A stretch of DNA of 64,000 nt, taken from assembly GCF_030341905.1 (NCBI RefSeq), contig NZ_JATAAF010000001.1, forward strand, positions 310,001 through 374,000, read 5' to 3'. The position numbers were made by a program, and so were the translations under genes. This DNA is from Porticoccus sp. W117. Its GTDB lineage: Bacteria > Pseudomonadota > Gammaproteobacteria > Pseudomonadales > Porticoccaceae. The notes beneath the pieces are model-generated. The model saw only the letters and a list, made by a program, of their open reading frames with translations, was not told the DNA's origin and made no database searches. Shown one piece after another: positions 9,953 to 18,103 of the stretch (within the stretch, counting starts at the first letter, position 1; every line of letters starts with the position of its first letter).

Positions 9953-9976
9953 GGGGACAGATTTAAATCTGTCCCC
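9953..9976. repeat. Perfect 24-bp palindrome between metH and the DUF2970 gene
   Basis: GGGGACAGATTT is followed immediately by its exact reverse complement. Motifs of this GGGGACAGATTT type are known as dispersed palindromes near REP-associated transposase genes in many proteobacteria. The right arm ends in GTCCCC and directly abuts the GGAGG ribosome-binding site of the next gene, so an RNA hairpin here could affect its translation or end metH transcription. Confidence 0.75.
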
Positions 9977-9985
9977 GGAGGCAAT

Positions 9986-10198
9986 ATGAAAGAAAGTCAG
10001 CCATCCGAACAAGACAAACCCACCGTCAAGGAGCTGATTGGCAGCACCCTGGCGGCGGGCATCGGTGTACAAAGTGATAAAAACCGCGAACGGGATTTTA
10101 AGACGGGGAGTTTTAAAACCTTTTTGATTTGCGGGATTGTTTTTACAGTTGTTTTTATTTTTGGACTAATCGCAATCGTGAGGCTGGTACTGCCTTAA
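9986..10198 (+). CDS. DUF2970 small inner-membrane protein
   Basis: A 70-residue protein with a charged N-terminal half containing the family signature TLAAGIGVQSDKNRERDF and one C-terminal transmembrane helix (LICGIVFTVVFIFGLIAIVR). This is the DUF2970 layout. No function is established for the family. A strong GGAGG ribosome-binding site lies seven bases upstream. It follows metH by 36 bases, with a perfect palindrome in between, so it may be co-transcribed with metH or separated from it by that hairpin. Confidence 0.8.
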   Translation: MKESQPSEQDKPTVKELIGSTLAAGIGVQSDKNRERDFKTGSFKTFLICGIVFTVVFIFGLIAIVRLVLP

Positions 10199-10212
10199 CT
10201 GAATGATTCCAC

Positions 10213-10302
10213 CGTCATTGCGAGGGGCCGCAGGCGACGCGGCAATCTCCTAAAGGCCGCATCAAAACTGATCGAGATCGCCACGCTGCGCTCGCGATGA
10301 CG
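10213..10302. repeat. Dispersed intergenic inverted repeat (CGTCATTGCGAG type)
   Basis: The left end reads CGTCATTGCGAGG and continues to CGGCAATCTCC. The right end is an imperfect inverted copy, GAGATCGCCACGCTGCGC to CGCGATGACG. The element is about 90 bp and would fold into a long hairpin. Sequences of this type occur in many unrelated bacteria as non-coding repeats. It occupies almost all the space between the DUF2970 gene and the 42-residue gene. Confidence 0.75.
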
Positions 10303-10308
10303 ATTTTC

Positions 10309-10437
10309 TTACTGCTGACTCACCCAATAAATCATTCCCGCCACAACCAAAAGCACAGCGAACAGCGCCGCCATGGCGTCGGTTTTGCCGTTATCGTCAC
10401 TACCGGCAGAGTCTACCTGTTGTTCCTGCTCAGACAT
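10309..10437 (-). CDS. 42-residue single-pass membrane protein (hypothetical)
   Basis: The frame runs MSEQEQQVDSAGSDDNGKTD, then the helix AMAALFAVLLVVAGMIYWVS, then QQ and stop. The polar, acidic N-terminal half and a single hydrophobic C-terminal half suggest a tail-anchored or N-in single-pass inner-membrane protein. GGAGGG lies about seven bases upstream of the ATG, a strong ribosome-binding site, which supports real translation. I do not recognise a family. Its gene is divergent from the antiporter operon and converges on the DUF2970 gene, with the 90-bp repeat between them. Confidence 0.65.
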   Translation of the reverse strand: MSEQEQQVDSAGSDDNGKTDAMAALFAVLLVVAGMIYWVSQQ

Positions 10438-10565
10438 CAAATGTCCCTCCTATCGTTGTAATTGTGGGCCGATTCTAGCTTGTAACAGACCCTATTGCAT
10501 CTTCCTTGCATCCCCCCGGAGAACAAGGGATAGTTGGCAAAGATAAAAACAATTCCGGGCACTCC

Positions 10566-11732
10566 ATGACCGAAACGGTTTTTCAGTCGTTTTTCCTGAT
10601 TTTTACCGGCGCCGCTGTTATCGCCTCTCTGGCGCTGTACGGTCGGCAGCCGTTGCTGGTTGTCTATATTGTGCTGGGCGCAATCATCGGCCCTTACGGC
10701 ATGGGCTGGGTATCTGACATCGGGCTGCTGACGGAAATTTCCCATATCGGCATTATTTTCCTGCTGTTTTTGCTTGGGCTGGATATGCAACCCCAGTCAC
10801 TGCTCAATGTGTTTCGCAAAGTCACCCTGATCACTCTGATTAGCTCCGCCCTGTTTGCCGCCGTGGGCTACCTGATTGGCCTGGTATTTGGCTTCAGCCA
10901 GTTGGAAAGCATCATTATTGGACTGGCGATGATGTTCTCCAGCACCATTATCGGCATCAAACTATTGCCCACTACCATTCTTCACCACCGCCATATCGGC
11001 GACATGATGGTGGGCATGCTGCTGGTGCAGGACTTTATCGCCATTTTTGTCTTGCTGGTGCTACTCAGCGGCTCCGGCGGCGAAATCGACCCACTGCAAA
11101 TTGGCAAAACTCTGTTGGCACTGCCGGTACTGATTGGCATTGCAGTGGTCACGGTGCGCTTTGGGCTGGTGAAGTTGTTCGCCCGATTCGACCGGGTCAG
11201 CGAATACGTATTTCTGCTGGCGCTGGGCTGGTGCCTGGGCATGGCGGAACTGGCAGAAGTAGTCGGTCTCTCCCGGGAGATCGGCGCCTTTCTGGCGGGC
11301 ATTACCATCGCCACCAATCCCATCTCCCAGTACATTGCTCTGAGCCTGAAGCCCTTGCGGGACTTTTTCCTGATTCTATTTTTTGTCGCTCTGGGAGCCG
11401 GCTTTAACCTCGGCTTGCTGGAAGAAATTCTGCTGCCGGCGTTGGTGCTGGGCGCAGTAATGCTGGCCCTGAAACCGGCCACTTTCCGTTTCCTGCTGAA
11501 ATACCAGCACGAAAAACGCCCGCTTGCCTGGGACCTGGGCTTCCGCCTTGGCCAAATCAGCGAGTTCTCCCTGCTGATCGCCTACGTGGCCTTTAACGCC
11601 TCCCTGATTGGCACCCTCGCCTCCCACGCCATCCAGGCGGCGGCCATTCTCACCTTCCTGATTTCCAGCTACATTGTTACCTTCAACTTCCCCAATCCCA
11701 TTGCCGTCAGCGACCGGCTGAGGCGCGACTGA
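10566..11732 (+). CDS. CPA2-family cation/proton antiporter (KefB/C-like membrane domain only)
   Basis: About 388 residues with some 12 hydrophobic segments and the Na+/H+ exchanger domain of the CPA2 family (GRQPLLVVYIVLGAIIGPYG, HIGIIFLLFLLGLDMQP, SREIGAFLAGITIA). These proteins exchange K+ or Na+ for protons. It stops right after the last membrane segment, so it has no C-terminal RCK/TrkA-N nucleotide-binding domain as KefB and KefC do, and gating must differ. I chose the ATG at 10566 (MTETVFQSFF); an upstream frame extension is polar and unlike the family. Its stop codon shares one base with the start of the MlaE-like gene (TGATG), which implies translational coupling to an MCE lipid transporter, an unusual partner. 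Confidence 0.85.
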   Translation: MTETVFQSFFLIFTGAAVIASLALYGRQPLLVVYIVLGAIIGPYGMGWVSDIGLLTEISHIGIIFLLFLLGLDMQPQSLLNVFRKVTLITLISSALFAAVGYLIGLVFGFSQLESIIIGLAMMFSSTIIGIKLLPTTILHHRHIGDMMVGMLLVQDFIAIFVLLVLLSGSGGEIDPLQIGKTLLALPVLIGIAVVTVRFGLVKLFARFDRVSEYVFLLALGWCLGMAELAEVVGLSREIGAFLAGITIATNPISQYIALSLKPLRDFFLILFFVALGAGFNLGLLEEILLPALVLGAVMLALKPATFRFLLKYQHEKRPLAWDLGFRLGQISEFSLLIAYVAFNASLIGTLASHAIQAAAILTFLISSYIVTFNFPNPIAVSDRLRRD

Positions 11733-12844
11733 TGAGCGAGCCGCAATTCGAATTGAAGGTCGAGGGCAACAGCGGCGAACTGCTGTTTAACGGCCCGTGG
11801 CAATTGGCCAGCAAGGGTACAGCCCCCTTTTCCGTGATTGCCAAACAACTGGCGAGGCACGACCTTCAGCAGCTACGCGTCACCATCGCCGATGATTGCC
11901 AGTGGGATTCCCGCCTCAGCGCAGTGCTGCTCAGCTGCCACAATTACTGCACTGAGCAAAACATCGCCTTTGACGGCAGCAAACTGCCGCAGGGGGCTCA
12001 ATCACTGTTAAAACTGGCAACGGCGGTTCCAACACGCCAGCAAAGCAAGCCTCAACAACCGGGCTTTAATCCCTGGCGGGCGCTGACCAGTGGCATGCAA
12101 AAAATGCTGGGTTTCCTGGGCTTTCTCGGCGAGTGCGCCGAAGCCACCGGCAAGCTACTGGTGGGGCGCGCCAATATGCGCTTTACCGATTTGGGGCAAT
12201 TTTTGTTTCTCGCCGGGCCGCAGGCCCTCGGCATTATTACCCTGCTGAGCATACTGGTGGGGATGATTCTCGCCTATCTGGGCGCTGTGCAATTGCGCCT
12301 GCTGGGAGCGGAAGTGTATGTCGCCGACCTGGTGGCCATTGGCATGGTGCGGGAAATGGGCGCCCTGATGACCGCGATTATTATGGCGGGCCGTACCGGT
12401 GCAGCCTACGCCGCACAGCTGGGTACCATGCAGGTCAATGACGAGATCGATGCAGTGCGCACCCTGGGTATTTCCCCCATGGAATTTCTGGTGCTGCCAC
12501 GCATGGTGGCGCTGATTTTGATTATGCCGCTGCTGGTGATCTACGCGAACATTCTCGGCATTATCGGCGGCGCCATTGTCGGCTTGGGGATGGACATCAG
12601 CTTTCTGCAATATGTGGAACAGTCTCGACAGGCACTGGATATGACTCAGGTACTGAGCGGCCTGGTAAAAGCGGTGGTCTTCGCCGCACTGATTGCCATT
12701 GCCGGGTGCCGTGCTGGCATGAGCTGTGGCCGCGACTCCGCAGCGGTTGGCCAGGCCACCACCAAAGCCGTTGTAACCGCCATTGTCTATCTGGTGATCA
12801 GTGATGCCCTGTTGAATATTTTGTATAGCGAGATGGGCATATGA
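11732..12844 (+). CDS. MlaE-family ABC transporter permease with N-terminal STAS-like domain
   Basis: A 370-residue inner-membrane protein. Residues about 1-100 look like a STAS-type domain (LLFNGPWQLASKG...), a common addition in MlaE homologues outside the core Mla system. The rest is the MlaE permease domain with LGTMQVNDEIDAVRTLGISP, the conserved loop that contacts the ATPase. In MCE systems the permease dimer works with the MlaF ATPase and an MlaD ring to move phospholipids or other hydrophobic molecules between the membranes. It starts at the last base of the antiporter stop codon and overlaps the ATPase gene by four bases (ATGA), so the five genes 10566-15169 form one coupled operon. 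Confidence 0.9.
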   Translation: MSEPQFELKVEGNSGELLFNGPWQLASKGTAPFSVIAKQLARHDLQQLRVTIADDCQWDSRLSAVLLSCHNYCTEQNIAFDGSKLPQGAQSLLKLATAVPTRQQSKPQQPGFNPWRALTSGMQKMLGFLGFLGECAEATGKLLVGRANMRFTDLGQFLFLAGPQALGIITLLSILVGMILAYLGAVQLRLLGAEVYVADLVAIGMVREMGALMTAIIMAGRTGAAYAAQLGTMQVNDEIDAVRTLGISPMEFLVLPRMVALILIMPLLVIYANILGIIGGAIVGLGMDISFLQYVEQSRQALDMTQVLSGLVKAVVFAALIAIAGCRAGMSCGRDSAAVGQATTKAVVTAIVYLVISDALLNILYSEMGI

Positions 12845-13665
12845 GCGCGGCAGATACCAAACACAAAGCGCACATCGAAGTGACCGGCCTCACCATGGCC
12901 TACGGTGACACCCTGATTCAGCGAGACCTGACCTTTACGGTAAATCGTGGCGACATTTTTATTGTTATGGGAGGCAGCGGCTGCGGCAAAAGCACCCTGC
13001 TGAAACACCTGATTGGCCTGTTGCAACCGGCCGCCGGGGAAATTTGCTACAACGGCGTGAGCTACTTTGATGCCAGCGCACGGCAGCAGGATGATATGCG
13101 CCGCAGCTGGGGAACCACGTTCCAGACCGGCGGCCTGTTCAGCGCCATGACTCTGGCGGAAAACGTCGCCCTGCCCTTGCAACAAAACACTCAGCTCAGC
13201 AAGGCGGAGATCGCCGATCTGGTGCATTACAAATTGGCCCTGGTTGGTTTGGCGGGGTTCCAGAATTATTACCCCTCACAGATCAGCGGCGGCATGCAAA
13301 AGCGCGCCGGGCTGGCGCGAGCCATTGCACTGGATCCGGAGGTGCTGTTCTTCGACGAGCCCAGTGCCGGGCTCGACCCTCTCAGCAGCAAACTGCTGGA
13401 TGAACTGATTGTGCAGATACAACAAACCACCGGTGCTACCATTGTGGTGGTTACCCACGAACTGGCGAGCATTTTTGCCATTGGCAACAACAGCGTGTTT
13501 CTCGACCCGGAAAGTAAAACCATGCTCGATTGCGGCCACCCGCAGCGCTTGAAAACCGACAGCCCGCACCATCAGGTGAGGAACTTTCTTGCCAGGGGAA
13601 AGCTTTCCAGAGGGCAGCTCGCTCACGATCAGACGGATAACAGCCACAGGGAGAAAACCCCATGA
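12841..13665 (+). CDS. MCE-type ABC transporter ATP-binding protein (MlaF-like)
   Basis: A 274-residue cytoplasmic ATPase that powers the MlaE-like permease. It has Walker A GGSGCGKSTLLKHL, the signature ISGGMQKRAGLARAIALDP and Walker B EVLFFDEPSAGLDPLSS, followed by a D-loop and H-loop (VVVTHELASI). The KRAGLARA version of the signature is typical of the MlaF/Ttg2A branch rather than nutrient importers. The C-terminal extension beyond about residue 240 is polar. It overlaps its neighbours by four bases on each side, consistent with fixed stoichiometric production of the complex. Confidence 0.92.
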   Translation: MSAADTKHKAHIEVTGLTMAYGDTLIQRDLTFTVNRGDIFIVMGGSGCGKSTLLKHLIGLLQPAAGEICYNGVSYFDASARQQDDMRRSWGTTFQTGGLFSAMTLAENVALPLQQNTQLSKAEIADLVHYKLALVGLAGFQNYYPSQISGGMQKRAGLARAIALDPEVLFFDEPSAGLDPLSSKLLDELIVQIQQTTGATIVVVTHELASIFAIGNNSVFLDPESKTMLDCGHPQRLKTDSPHHQVRNFLARGKLSRGQLAHDQTDNSHREKTP

Positions 13666-14618
13666 ATTCCAACAGCAGGCATATTGCCATTGGCGGCTTT
13701 GTGGTGGGCGCACTGGTGCTCGCCGGGCTACTGGCAATTTTTATCAACAATGGCCTGTTTGGCGCCGAACGCAAGCACTTTACCCTGGTGTATGAAAGCT
13801 CCGTGGATGGTCTCAGTATCGGCGCGCCGGTGGCCCTTAAGGGCGTCACCATTGGCGAAGTCACCGACATCACCGTCAACATCGAAACCGCCACCTTTAA
13901 GGTGCTCAACTTTATTACCATCGCCATCAACGAAAACCGGGTCAACCAGGTGGGCACACCGGGGGAGATTCGCGGCCTGGAAGGTTGCGGGCTGGCCGCG
14001 CAACTGCGCCTGCAAAGTCTGCTGACAGGCCTGGTTTATGTGCAGATGGATTACTACCCGGATGCCACACCGCGACTGGTTGAAGTGGACACGGAATACA
14101 CCCAATTCCCCACCGTGCCCAGCGACCTGGAGGCGATCTCGCAAAACCTGCAACAGATCGACCTGAAGGGCATCAGCTCGCGCATCACCACCACCCTCAA
14201 CGGCCTCGACCAGATCGTCAACGATCGCAATACCCAGGAACTCACCAAGAACATCAACACCACACTGGCGGCCTACCAAGGGCTGGCCAGTTATCTGAAA
14301 TTTAAAGTGGGTGAAGTGACCGAGAATATCGACCCTACCCTGCAAAGCCTTAATACCACACTGCAAGGCATCAACCGGGAGCTACCCACCATGTCTGCCT
14401 CGTTGCAGCAAAGTCTGGATACCTTCGCCACCAGCATGAGCAACATTGACCAGGCCTCTGCCAACGCCGCCTATGTGCTGTCGGAGGACTCTCCCATGCT
14501 GCAACAAATGACCCGCGCTGCCGCCGAGCTGGAACGTACCGCCCGCGCCATGCGGCTACTGGCGGAAACTCTGGAACGGGAGCCGGAATCGCTTATTCAA
14601 GGGAAAAACCAGCAATGA
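13662..14618 (+). CDS. MCE-domain substrate-binding protein (MlaD/PqiB-like, single MCE)
   Basis: A 318-residue protein with one N-terminal membrane helix (IAIGGFVVGALVLAGLLAIF, about 9-28) that anchors it in the inner membrane facing the periplasm. One MCE domain follows at about 38-125 (GLSIGAPVALKGVTIGEVTD), then a long helical C-terminal region with heptad-like content (IDPTLQSLNTTLQGINREL, QSLDTFATSMSNIDQAS). MCE proteins form hexameric rings that bind lipids; the longer helical tail could form a needle-like tunnel as in PqiB or LetB-type systems. It is longer than E. coli MlaD (183 aa), so it is closer to the single-MCE, long-tail class. It is coupled by ATGA overlaps to both neighbours. 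Confidence 0.9.
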   Translation: MNSNSRHIAIGGFVVGALVLAGLLAIFINNGLFGAERKHFTLVYESSVDGLSIGAPVALKGVTIGEVTDITVNIETATFKVLNFITIAINENRVNQVGTPGEIRGLEGCGLAAQLRLQSLLTGLVYVQMDYYPDATPRLVEVDTEYTQFPTVPSDLEAISQNLQQIDLKGISSRITTTLNGLDQIVNDRNTQELTKNINTTLAAYQGLASYLKFKVGEVTENIDPTLQSLNTTLQGINRELPTMSASLQQSLDTFATSMSNIDQASANAAYVLSEDSPMLQQMTRAAAELERTARAMRLLAETLEREPESLIQGKNQQ

Positions 14619-15169
14619 AATACCTGACACTTTTCGCAGCCCTGCTGATTGCAGGTTGCAGCAGCACACCGCAAAGCAACTATTACCTGTTAAGCAGCAA
14701 AGCAACAGGCGCCAGTGCGCCCTGCGACTGCTCCATTGGTATTGGCCCGGTGACCGTGGCGGAATATCTGAATCGCCCACAGATCACGGTCAGCTCACAG
14801 GCCGGGCAACTCAACCTGGAACAGTTTCATCGCTGGGGGGAGCCACTGCAAAACAGCATTGAACGCGTCCTGCTGGAAAACCTTGCCACCCTCACCGGAT
14901 CCAGCGAGTTGGTGATACACCCCTGGCGACAAAGCCAGCAACCCCGCTACCGGGTGACGGTTAATGTGCTCACTATGGATAAAACGAATGGCAGTGCTAC
15001 CATCAAAGTGCAGTGGCACCTGACCAATACCGAAAACAAAAACGAGTCACCACAAACCCAGCTGGATACTTTTAGCAGCCCATTGGCGAACGATGAATAC
15101 AGCGCTCTTGCGGAAGGTTTTAGCGATGCTCTTTTGCAACTCAGCCAGAAGATTGCCAACAGCCTGTAG
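14615..15169 (+). CDS. ABC-type transport auxiliary lipoprotein (PqiC/DUF330-like)
   Basis: A 184-residue lipoprotein with signal YLTLFAALLIAGCSS; lipidation at the Cys anchors it, probably in the outer membrane. The mature part, SNYYLLSSKATGASAPCDCSIGIGPVTVAEYLNRPQI, matches the ABC transport auxiliary (DUF330/PqiC) family. These proteins accompany MCE complexes and are thought to dock the periplasmic tunnel at the outer membrane. It replaces the MlaC-MlaB pair of the classical Mla system, so the operon is closer to the Pqi-like class. It overlaps the MCE gene by four bases and is the last gene; a bidirectional terminator follows. Confidence 0.87.
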   Translation: MKYLTLFAALLIAGCSSTPQSNYYLLSSKATGASAPCDCSIGIGPVTVAEYLNRPQITVSSQAGQLNLEQFHRWGEPLQNSIERVLLENLATLTGSSELVIHPWRQSQQPRYRVTVNVLTMDKTNGSATIKVQWHLTNTENKNESPQTQLDTFSSPLANDEYSALAEGFSDALLQLSQKIANSL

Positions 15170-15250
15170 CCCGGGTGGAGCGCAGCGGAACCCGGGGACA
15201 GGGTTGGTTACAAACTTTCCCGGGTTCCGCTGCACTTCACCCGGGCTACA
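15166..15250. repeat. Intergenic GC-rich inverted repeat (TAGCCCGGGTGGAGCG type)
   Basis: The left arm TAGCCCGGGTGGAGCGCAGC continues to GGAACCCGGG. The right arm is its inverted copy, CCCGGGTTCCGCTGC to CACCCGGGCTA. This is a widespread dispersed repeat type in gammaproteobacteria. It overlaps the stop codon of the lipoprotein gene, so the insertion supplies that TAG. Confidence 0.8.
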
Positions 15251-15274
15251 TTCAGAATGACAAGCAAACAGGCA

Positions 15275-15311
15275 CAAAAAAAACCGACGCCTCTCGACGT
15301 CGGTTTTTTTA
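15275..15311. terminator. Bidirectional intrinsic terminator between the MCE operon and ald
   Basis: Hairpin with arms AAAAAACCGACG and CGTCGGTTTTTT and an eight-base loop, placed between convergent transcription units. The flanking A and T tracts allow termination in both directions. Confidence 0.9.
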
Positions 15312-15327
15312 CAGCCTTGAAAACAAC

Positions 15328-16446
15328 TTAGCTATTCAGCGCTTCAGCCGCATCCACATAAGGCAGATCGTGAGCCACACCGACCGCATCGTAGGTAATC
15401 TGGCCTTTGTGCACATTGAGGCCATTGAGCAGGTGCTGGTCTTCCAGCATGGCTTCTTTGGCGCCCTTGTTGGCCAAGGCAATGGCGTAAGGCAGAGTCA
15501 CATTATTCAGAGCCATGGTAGAGGTACGGGCAACACCGCCGGGCATGTTGGCCACGCAGTAGTGAACCACACCGTCAACCACGTAGGTGGGTTCTTCGTG
15601 GGTAGTGGCTTTGGAGGTTTCAAAGCAACCGCCCTGGTCAATGGCCACGTCTACCAGCACTGAGCCGTTTTTCATGCGAGAAATAATATCGCGGGTCAGC
15701 AGACGGGGAGCGGCAGCGCCGGGAATCAGTACCGCGCCAACCACCAGGTCAGCTTCCAGAGCGTACTGCTCTACCGCTGCAGCAGTGGAGTATACGCAGT
15801 TGATGCGGCCACCAAACTCCTTGTCCAGTTCGCGCAGGCGGGGAACCGAGCGATCCAGAATGGTGACATCAGCGCCCATGCCCTCCGCCATGTAGGCCGC
15901 ATTGGTACCAACCACACCACCGCCGATAACCAACACCTTGGCAGGGGCAACACCGGGTACGCCACCCAGCAGAACGCCCTGGCCACCCTGGGCTTTTTCC
16001 AGGTGGTGAGCACCGGCCTGGATAGACATACGGCCCGCAACCTCGGACATAGGTGCCAACAACGGCAAGGTACCCGCATTGTCGGTAACGGTTTCGTAAG
16101 CAATGCAGGTCGCGCCGGATTTAACCAGCAGTTCGGTCTGGCGCAGGTCTGGAGCCAAGTGCAGGTAGGTGAACAACACCTGGCCTTCACGGAGCATTTC
16201 GCACTCGTTGGGCTGAGGCTCTTTCACTTTAACGACCATCTCGGCGCGCTCAAAAACCTCTTGGGCAGTGGCGACAATTTCGGCGCCAGCGGCTTCGTAT
16301 TGACCGTTGTCAAAACCGATGGAAGCGCCACCGTTGGTCTCAACGATCACCTGGTGGCCGTTGCGCACCAGCTCTTTCACGGAATCCGGGGTCAGACCAA
16401 TGCGGTATTCGTGGTTTTTAATTTCCTTGGGTACACCGATCAACAT
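15328..16446 (-). CDS. ald: Alanine dehydrogenase
   Basis: A 372-residue cytoplasmic enzyme that converts L-alanine and NAD+ to pyruvate, ammonia and NADH, reversibly. The start [20 protein letters not shown] and [13 protein letters not shown] belong to the N-terminal substrate domain, with the conserved Lys of VKVKEP. The NAD-binding Rossmann motif is [20 protein letters not shown], followed by the ribose-binding acidic residue in ILDRS. Length matches the family. It is divergent from an Lrp-type regulator 158 bases away, a common arrangement in which the regulator responds to alanine and activates ald. That regulatory link is inference here. Confidence 0.95.
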   Translation of the reverse strand: MLIGVPKEIKNHEYRIGLTPDSVKELVRNGHQVIVETNGGASIGFDNGQYEAAGAEIVATAQEVFERAEMVVKVKEPQPNECEMLREGQVLFTYLHLAPDLRQTELLVKSGATCIAYETVTDNAGTLPLLAPMSEVAGRMSIQAGAHHLEKAQGGQGVLLGGVPGVAPAKVLVIGGGVVGTNAAYMAEGMGADVTILDRSVPRLRELDKEFGGRINCVYSTAAAVEQYALEADLVVGAVLIPGAAAPRLLTRDIISRMKNGSVLVDVAIDQGGCFETSKATTHEEPTYVVDGVVHYCVANMPGGVARTSTMALNNVTLPYAIALANKGAKEAMLEDQHLLNGLNVHKGQITYDAVGVAHDLPYVDAAEALNS

Positions 16447-16603
16447 AATTAGCTCCTATCGCGTCATTTCAAATGAGGGTGCCTGCCACCATTTGGCTCA
16501 CACTGTGTTTTCAGGAATTATAGGGATAAAGCACAAAAATGTTTGCTTAATTTTCGATAAAAGCAGAAAATTATCCTGTTTAAATCTAATAGACAGTAAA
16601 TTT

Positions 16604-17089
16604 ATGAAGAAGCGTGCCAAAGAACTCAGCAAGATCGACCGCAACATCCTCAAACTGCTGCAAAAGGATGGCCGCATCAGCTACACCGAACTATCGCGCC
16701 GGGTGGGGTTGTCGGTAACACCCTGTATCGACCGCATCAAACGCCTGGAAAAGGAAGGTGTTATCAACGGCTACACGGCCCTGATCAACCCGGAATTTCT
16801 GGATGCAGCCCTGGTGGTGTTTGTGCAGATACGCCTGTATCGCACCTCCCAGGAAAAGTTTGCTGAATTTCGCGAAGCCGCCGTCGCCCTGCCAGAGGTG
16901 CAGGAGTGCTATCTGGTAACCGGCAACTTTGACTACCTAATCAAGGCCAGAGTGGCCGACATGAGCGCCTATCGGGTGTTTTTGGGGGAAACGTTATTGC
17001 AGCTACCCGGCGTGCAGGAATCCACCAGTTACGTAGTGATGGAGCAATTGAAGGAGACACTGGAAGTGCCGGTGCATGGCAATCGTTAA
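16604..17089 (+). CDS. lrp: Lrp/AsnC-family transcriptional regulator
   Basis: A 161-residue regulator. The N-terminal helix-turn-helix (about 8-60) reads LSKIDRNILKLLQKDGRISY and TELSRRVGLSVTPCIDRIKR, and the C-terminal RAM domain (about 70-150) has YLVTGNFDYLIKARVADMSA, the effector-sensing core. It resembles Lrp more than AsnC in length and in the VTPCIDRIKRLE recognition helix. I chose ATG 16604; the frame is open further upstream but that region encodes nothing like the family and overlaps ald antisense. The divergent position to ald suggests it controls ald in response to alanine or leucine. No Lrp box can be fixed with confidence in the AT-rich gap. Confidence 0.92.
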   Translation: MKKRAKELSKIDRNILKLLQKDGRISYTELSRRVGLSVTPCIDRIKRLEKEGVINGYTALINPEFLDAALVVFVQIRLYRTSQEKFAEFREAAVALPEVQECYLVTGNFDYLIKARVADMSAYRVFLGETLLQLPGVQESTSYVVMEQLKETLEVPVHGNR

Positions 17090-17143
17090 ACGGCGAGGTA
17101 AATCAGCAGCCCACTTCCCAAACGACTGCATACCCCTGTGCCG

Positions 17144-18103
17144 TCAACGATCCTCCCGGCGGCCGCCTAAAGCAGCGGCACAACCCAACAAGCCCGGTTG
17201 CTCTGCCCGGATCATGGCAACCGGTACCGTTTCGCAAAAGGCGCGATAACGACCTTTGTCCGCAAAACGGGTACGGAAGGCATCGGTATCAAACCACTGC
17301 CACACCCTGGGGAGTATGCCACCGGTGAGATAGACACCACCGGATGACAGCGTCAGCAATGCCAAGTCGCCGCAAACCGACGCCAGGATCATCACAAAAT
17401 CATCCAGCGCCTGTCGGCATATGGAATCACCTTGTGCGCAACCGTCCACCACCTGCGGCGCGCTTCTGGTGGATTGCTTACCCTGCAGCTGTGCATTCGC
17501 CCAATAGAGATTTTCCAGCCCCTGGCCTGACAGCAGTCGTTCGTTAGAAATTCGCCCCCCCAGGCGTTTCCGCAGCAACCGGAGCAGATCATCTTCATGG
17601 GCATTGTGGGGAGCAAAGCTGACATGCCCACCCTCAGAGGGTATTAACTCACCATCGGCACTTTGAATAGCGACACCCAGACCGGTTCCAGGGCCAATAA
17701 CCGTTCGCGGCTCACCACCTGCCGGGCGCGGCTCCCCCAACCAGTGAATATGCTCACTGGGCAGGCAGTCAATACTGTATGCCTGGGCACTAAAATCATT
17801 GATAACAGTCACCTCAACACCCAGATCTGCAGAAAGCTGGCTCTTGCTGAACGACCAATGATTGTTCATCAGGTTAATATGGTCACCATTGACCATACCG
17901 GCGATCGCAAAACAGATTTTTTGTGGCACTGTCAGGGAAAAGTCTTGCAGGTAAGCCTGTAGCGCATCCATCAAACCGGGGTACTCTATCGCTTGGTAAA
18001 CCTTGATGTCCCGCAAGACTACCTGCCCTTGTTCTACCCAGGCAAAGCGCGCATTGGTGCCGCCAATATCCGCTACCAGGCTAATGTTGTCAGGCACTCT
18101 CAC
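17144..18103 (-). CDS. glk: Glucokinase
   Basis: A 319-residue cytoplasmic kinase that phosphorylates glucose with ATP to glucose-6-phosphate. The phosphate-binding motif VADIGGTNARFAWVEQG is at the N-terminus. INDFSAQAYS holds the catalytic Asp, and GPGTGLGVA and PSEGGHVSFAP follow as in E. coli Glk (321 aa). It is the last gene of a leftward operon and overlaps the LytTR regulator gene by four bases, so the kinase and the regulator are translationally coupled. This feeds glucose released by the GH3 enzymes of the neighbouring locus into the zwf-edd-eda route encoded 25-30 kb away. Confidence 0.95.
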   Translation of the reverse strand: MRVPDNISLVADIGGTNARFAWVEQGQVVLRDIKVYQAIEYPGLMDALQAYLQDFSLTVPQKICFAIAGMVNGDHINLMNNHWSFSKSQLSADLGVEVTVINDFSAQAYSIDCLPSEHIHWLGEPRPAGGEPRTVIGPGTGLGVAIQSADGELIPSEGGHVSFAPHNAHEDDLLRLLRKRLGGRISNERLLSGQGLENLYWANAQLQGKQSTRSAPQVVDGCAQGDSICRQALDDFVMILASVCGDLALLTLSSGGVYLTGGILPRVWQWFDTDAFRTRFADKGRYRAFCETVPVAMIRAEQPGLLGCAAALGGRREDR

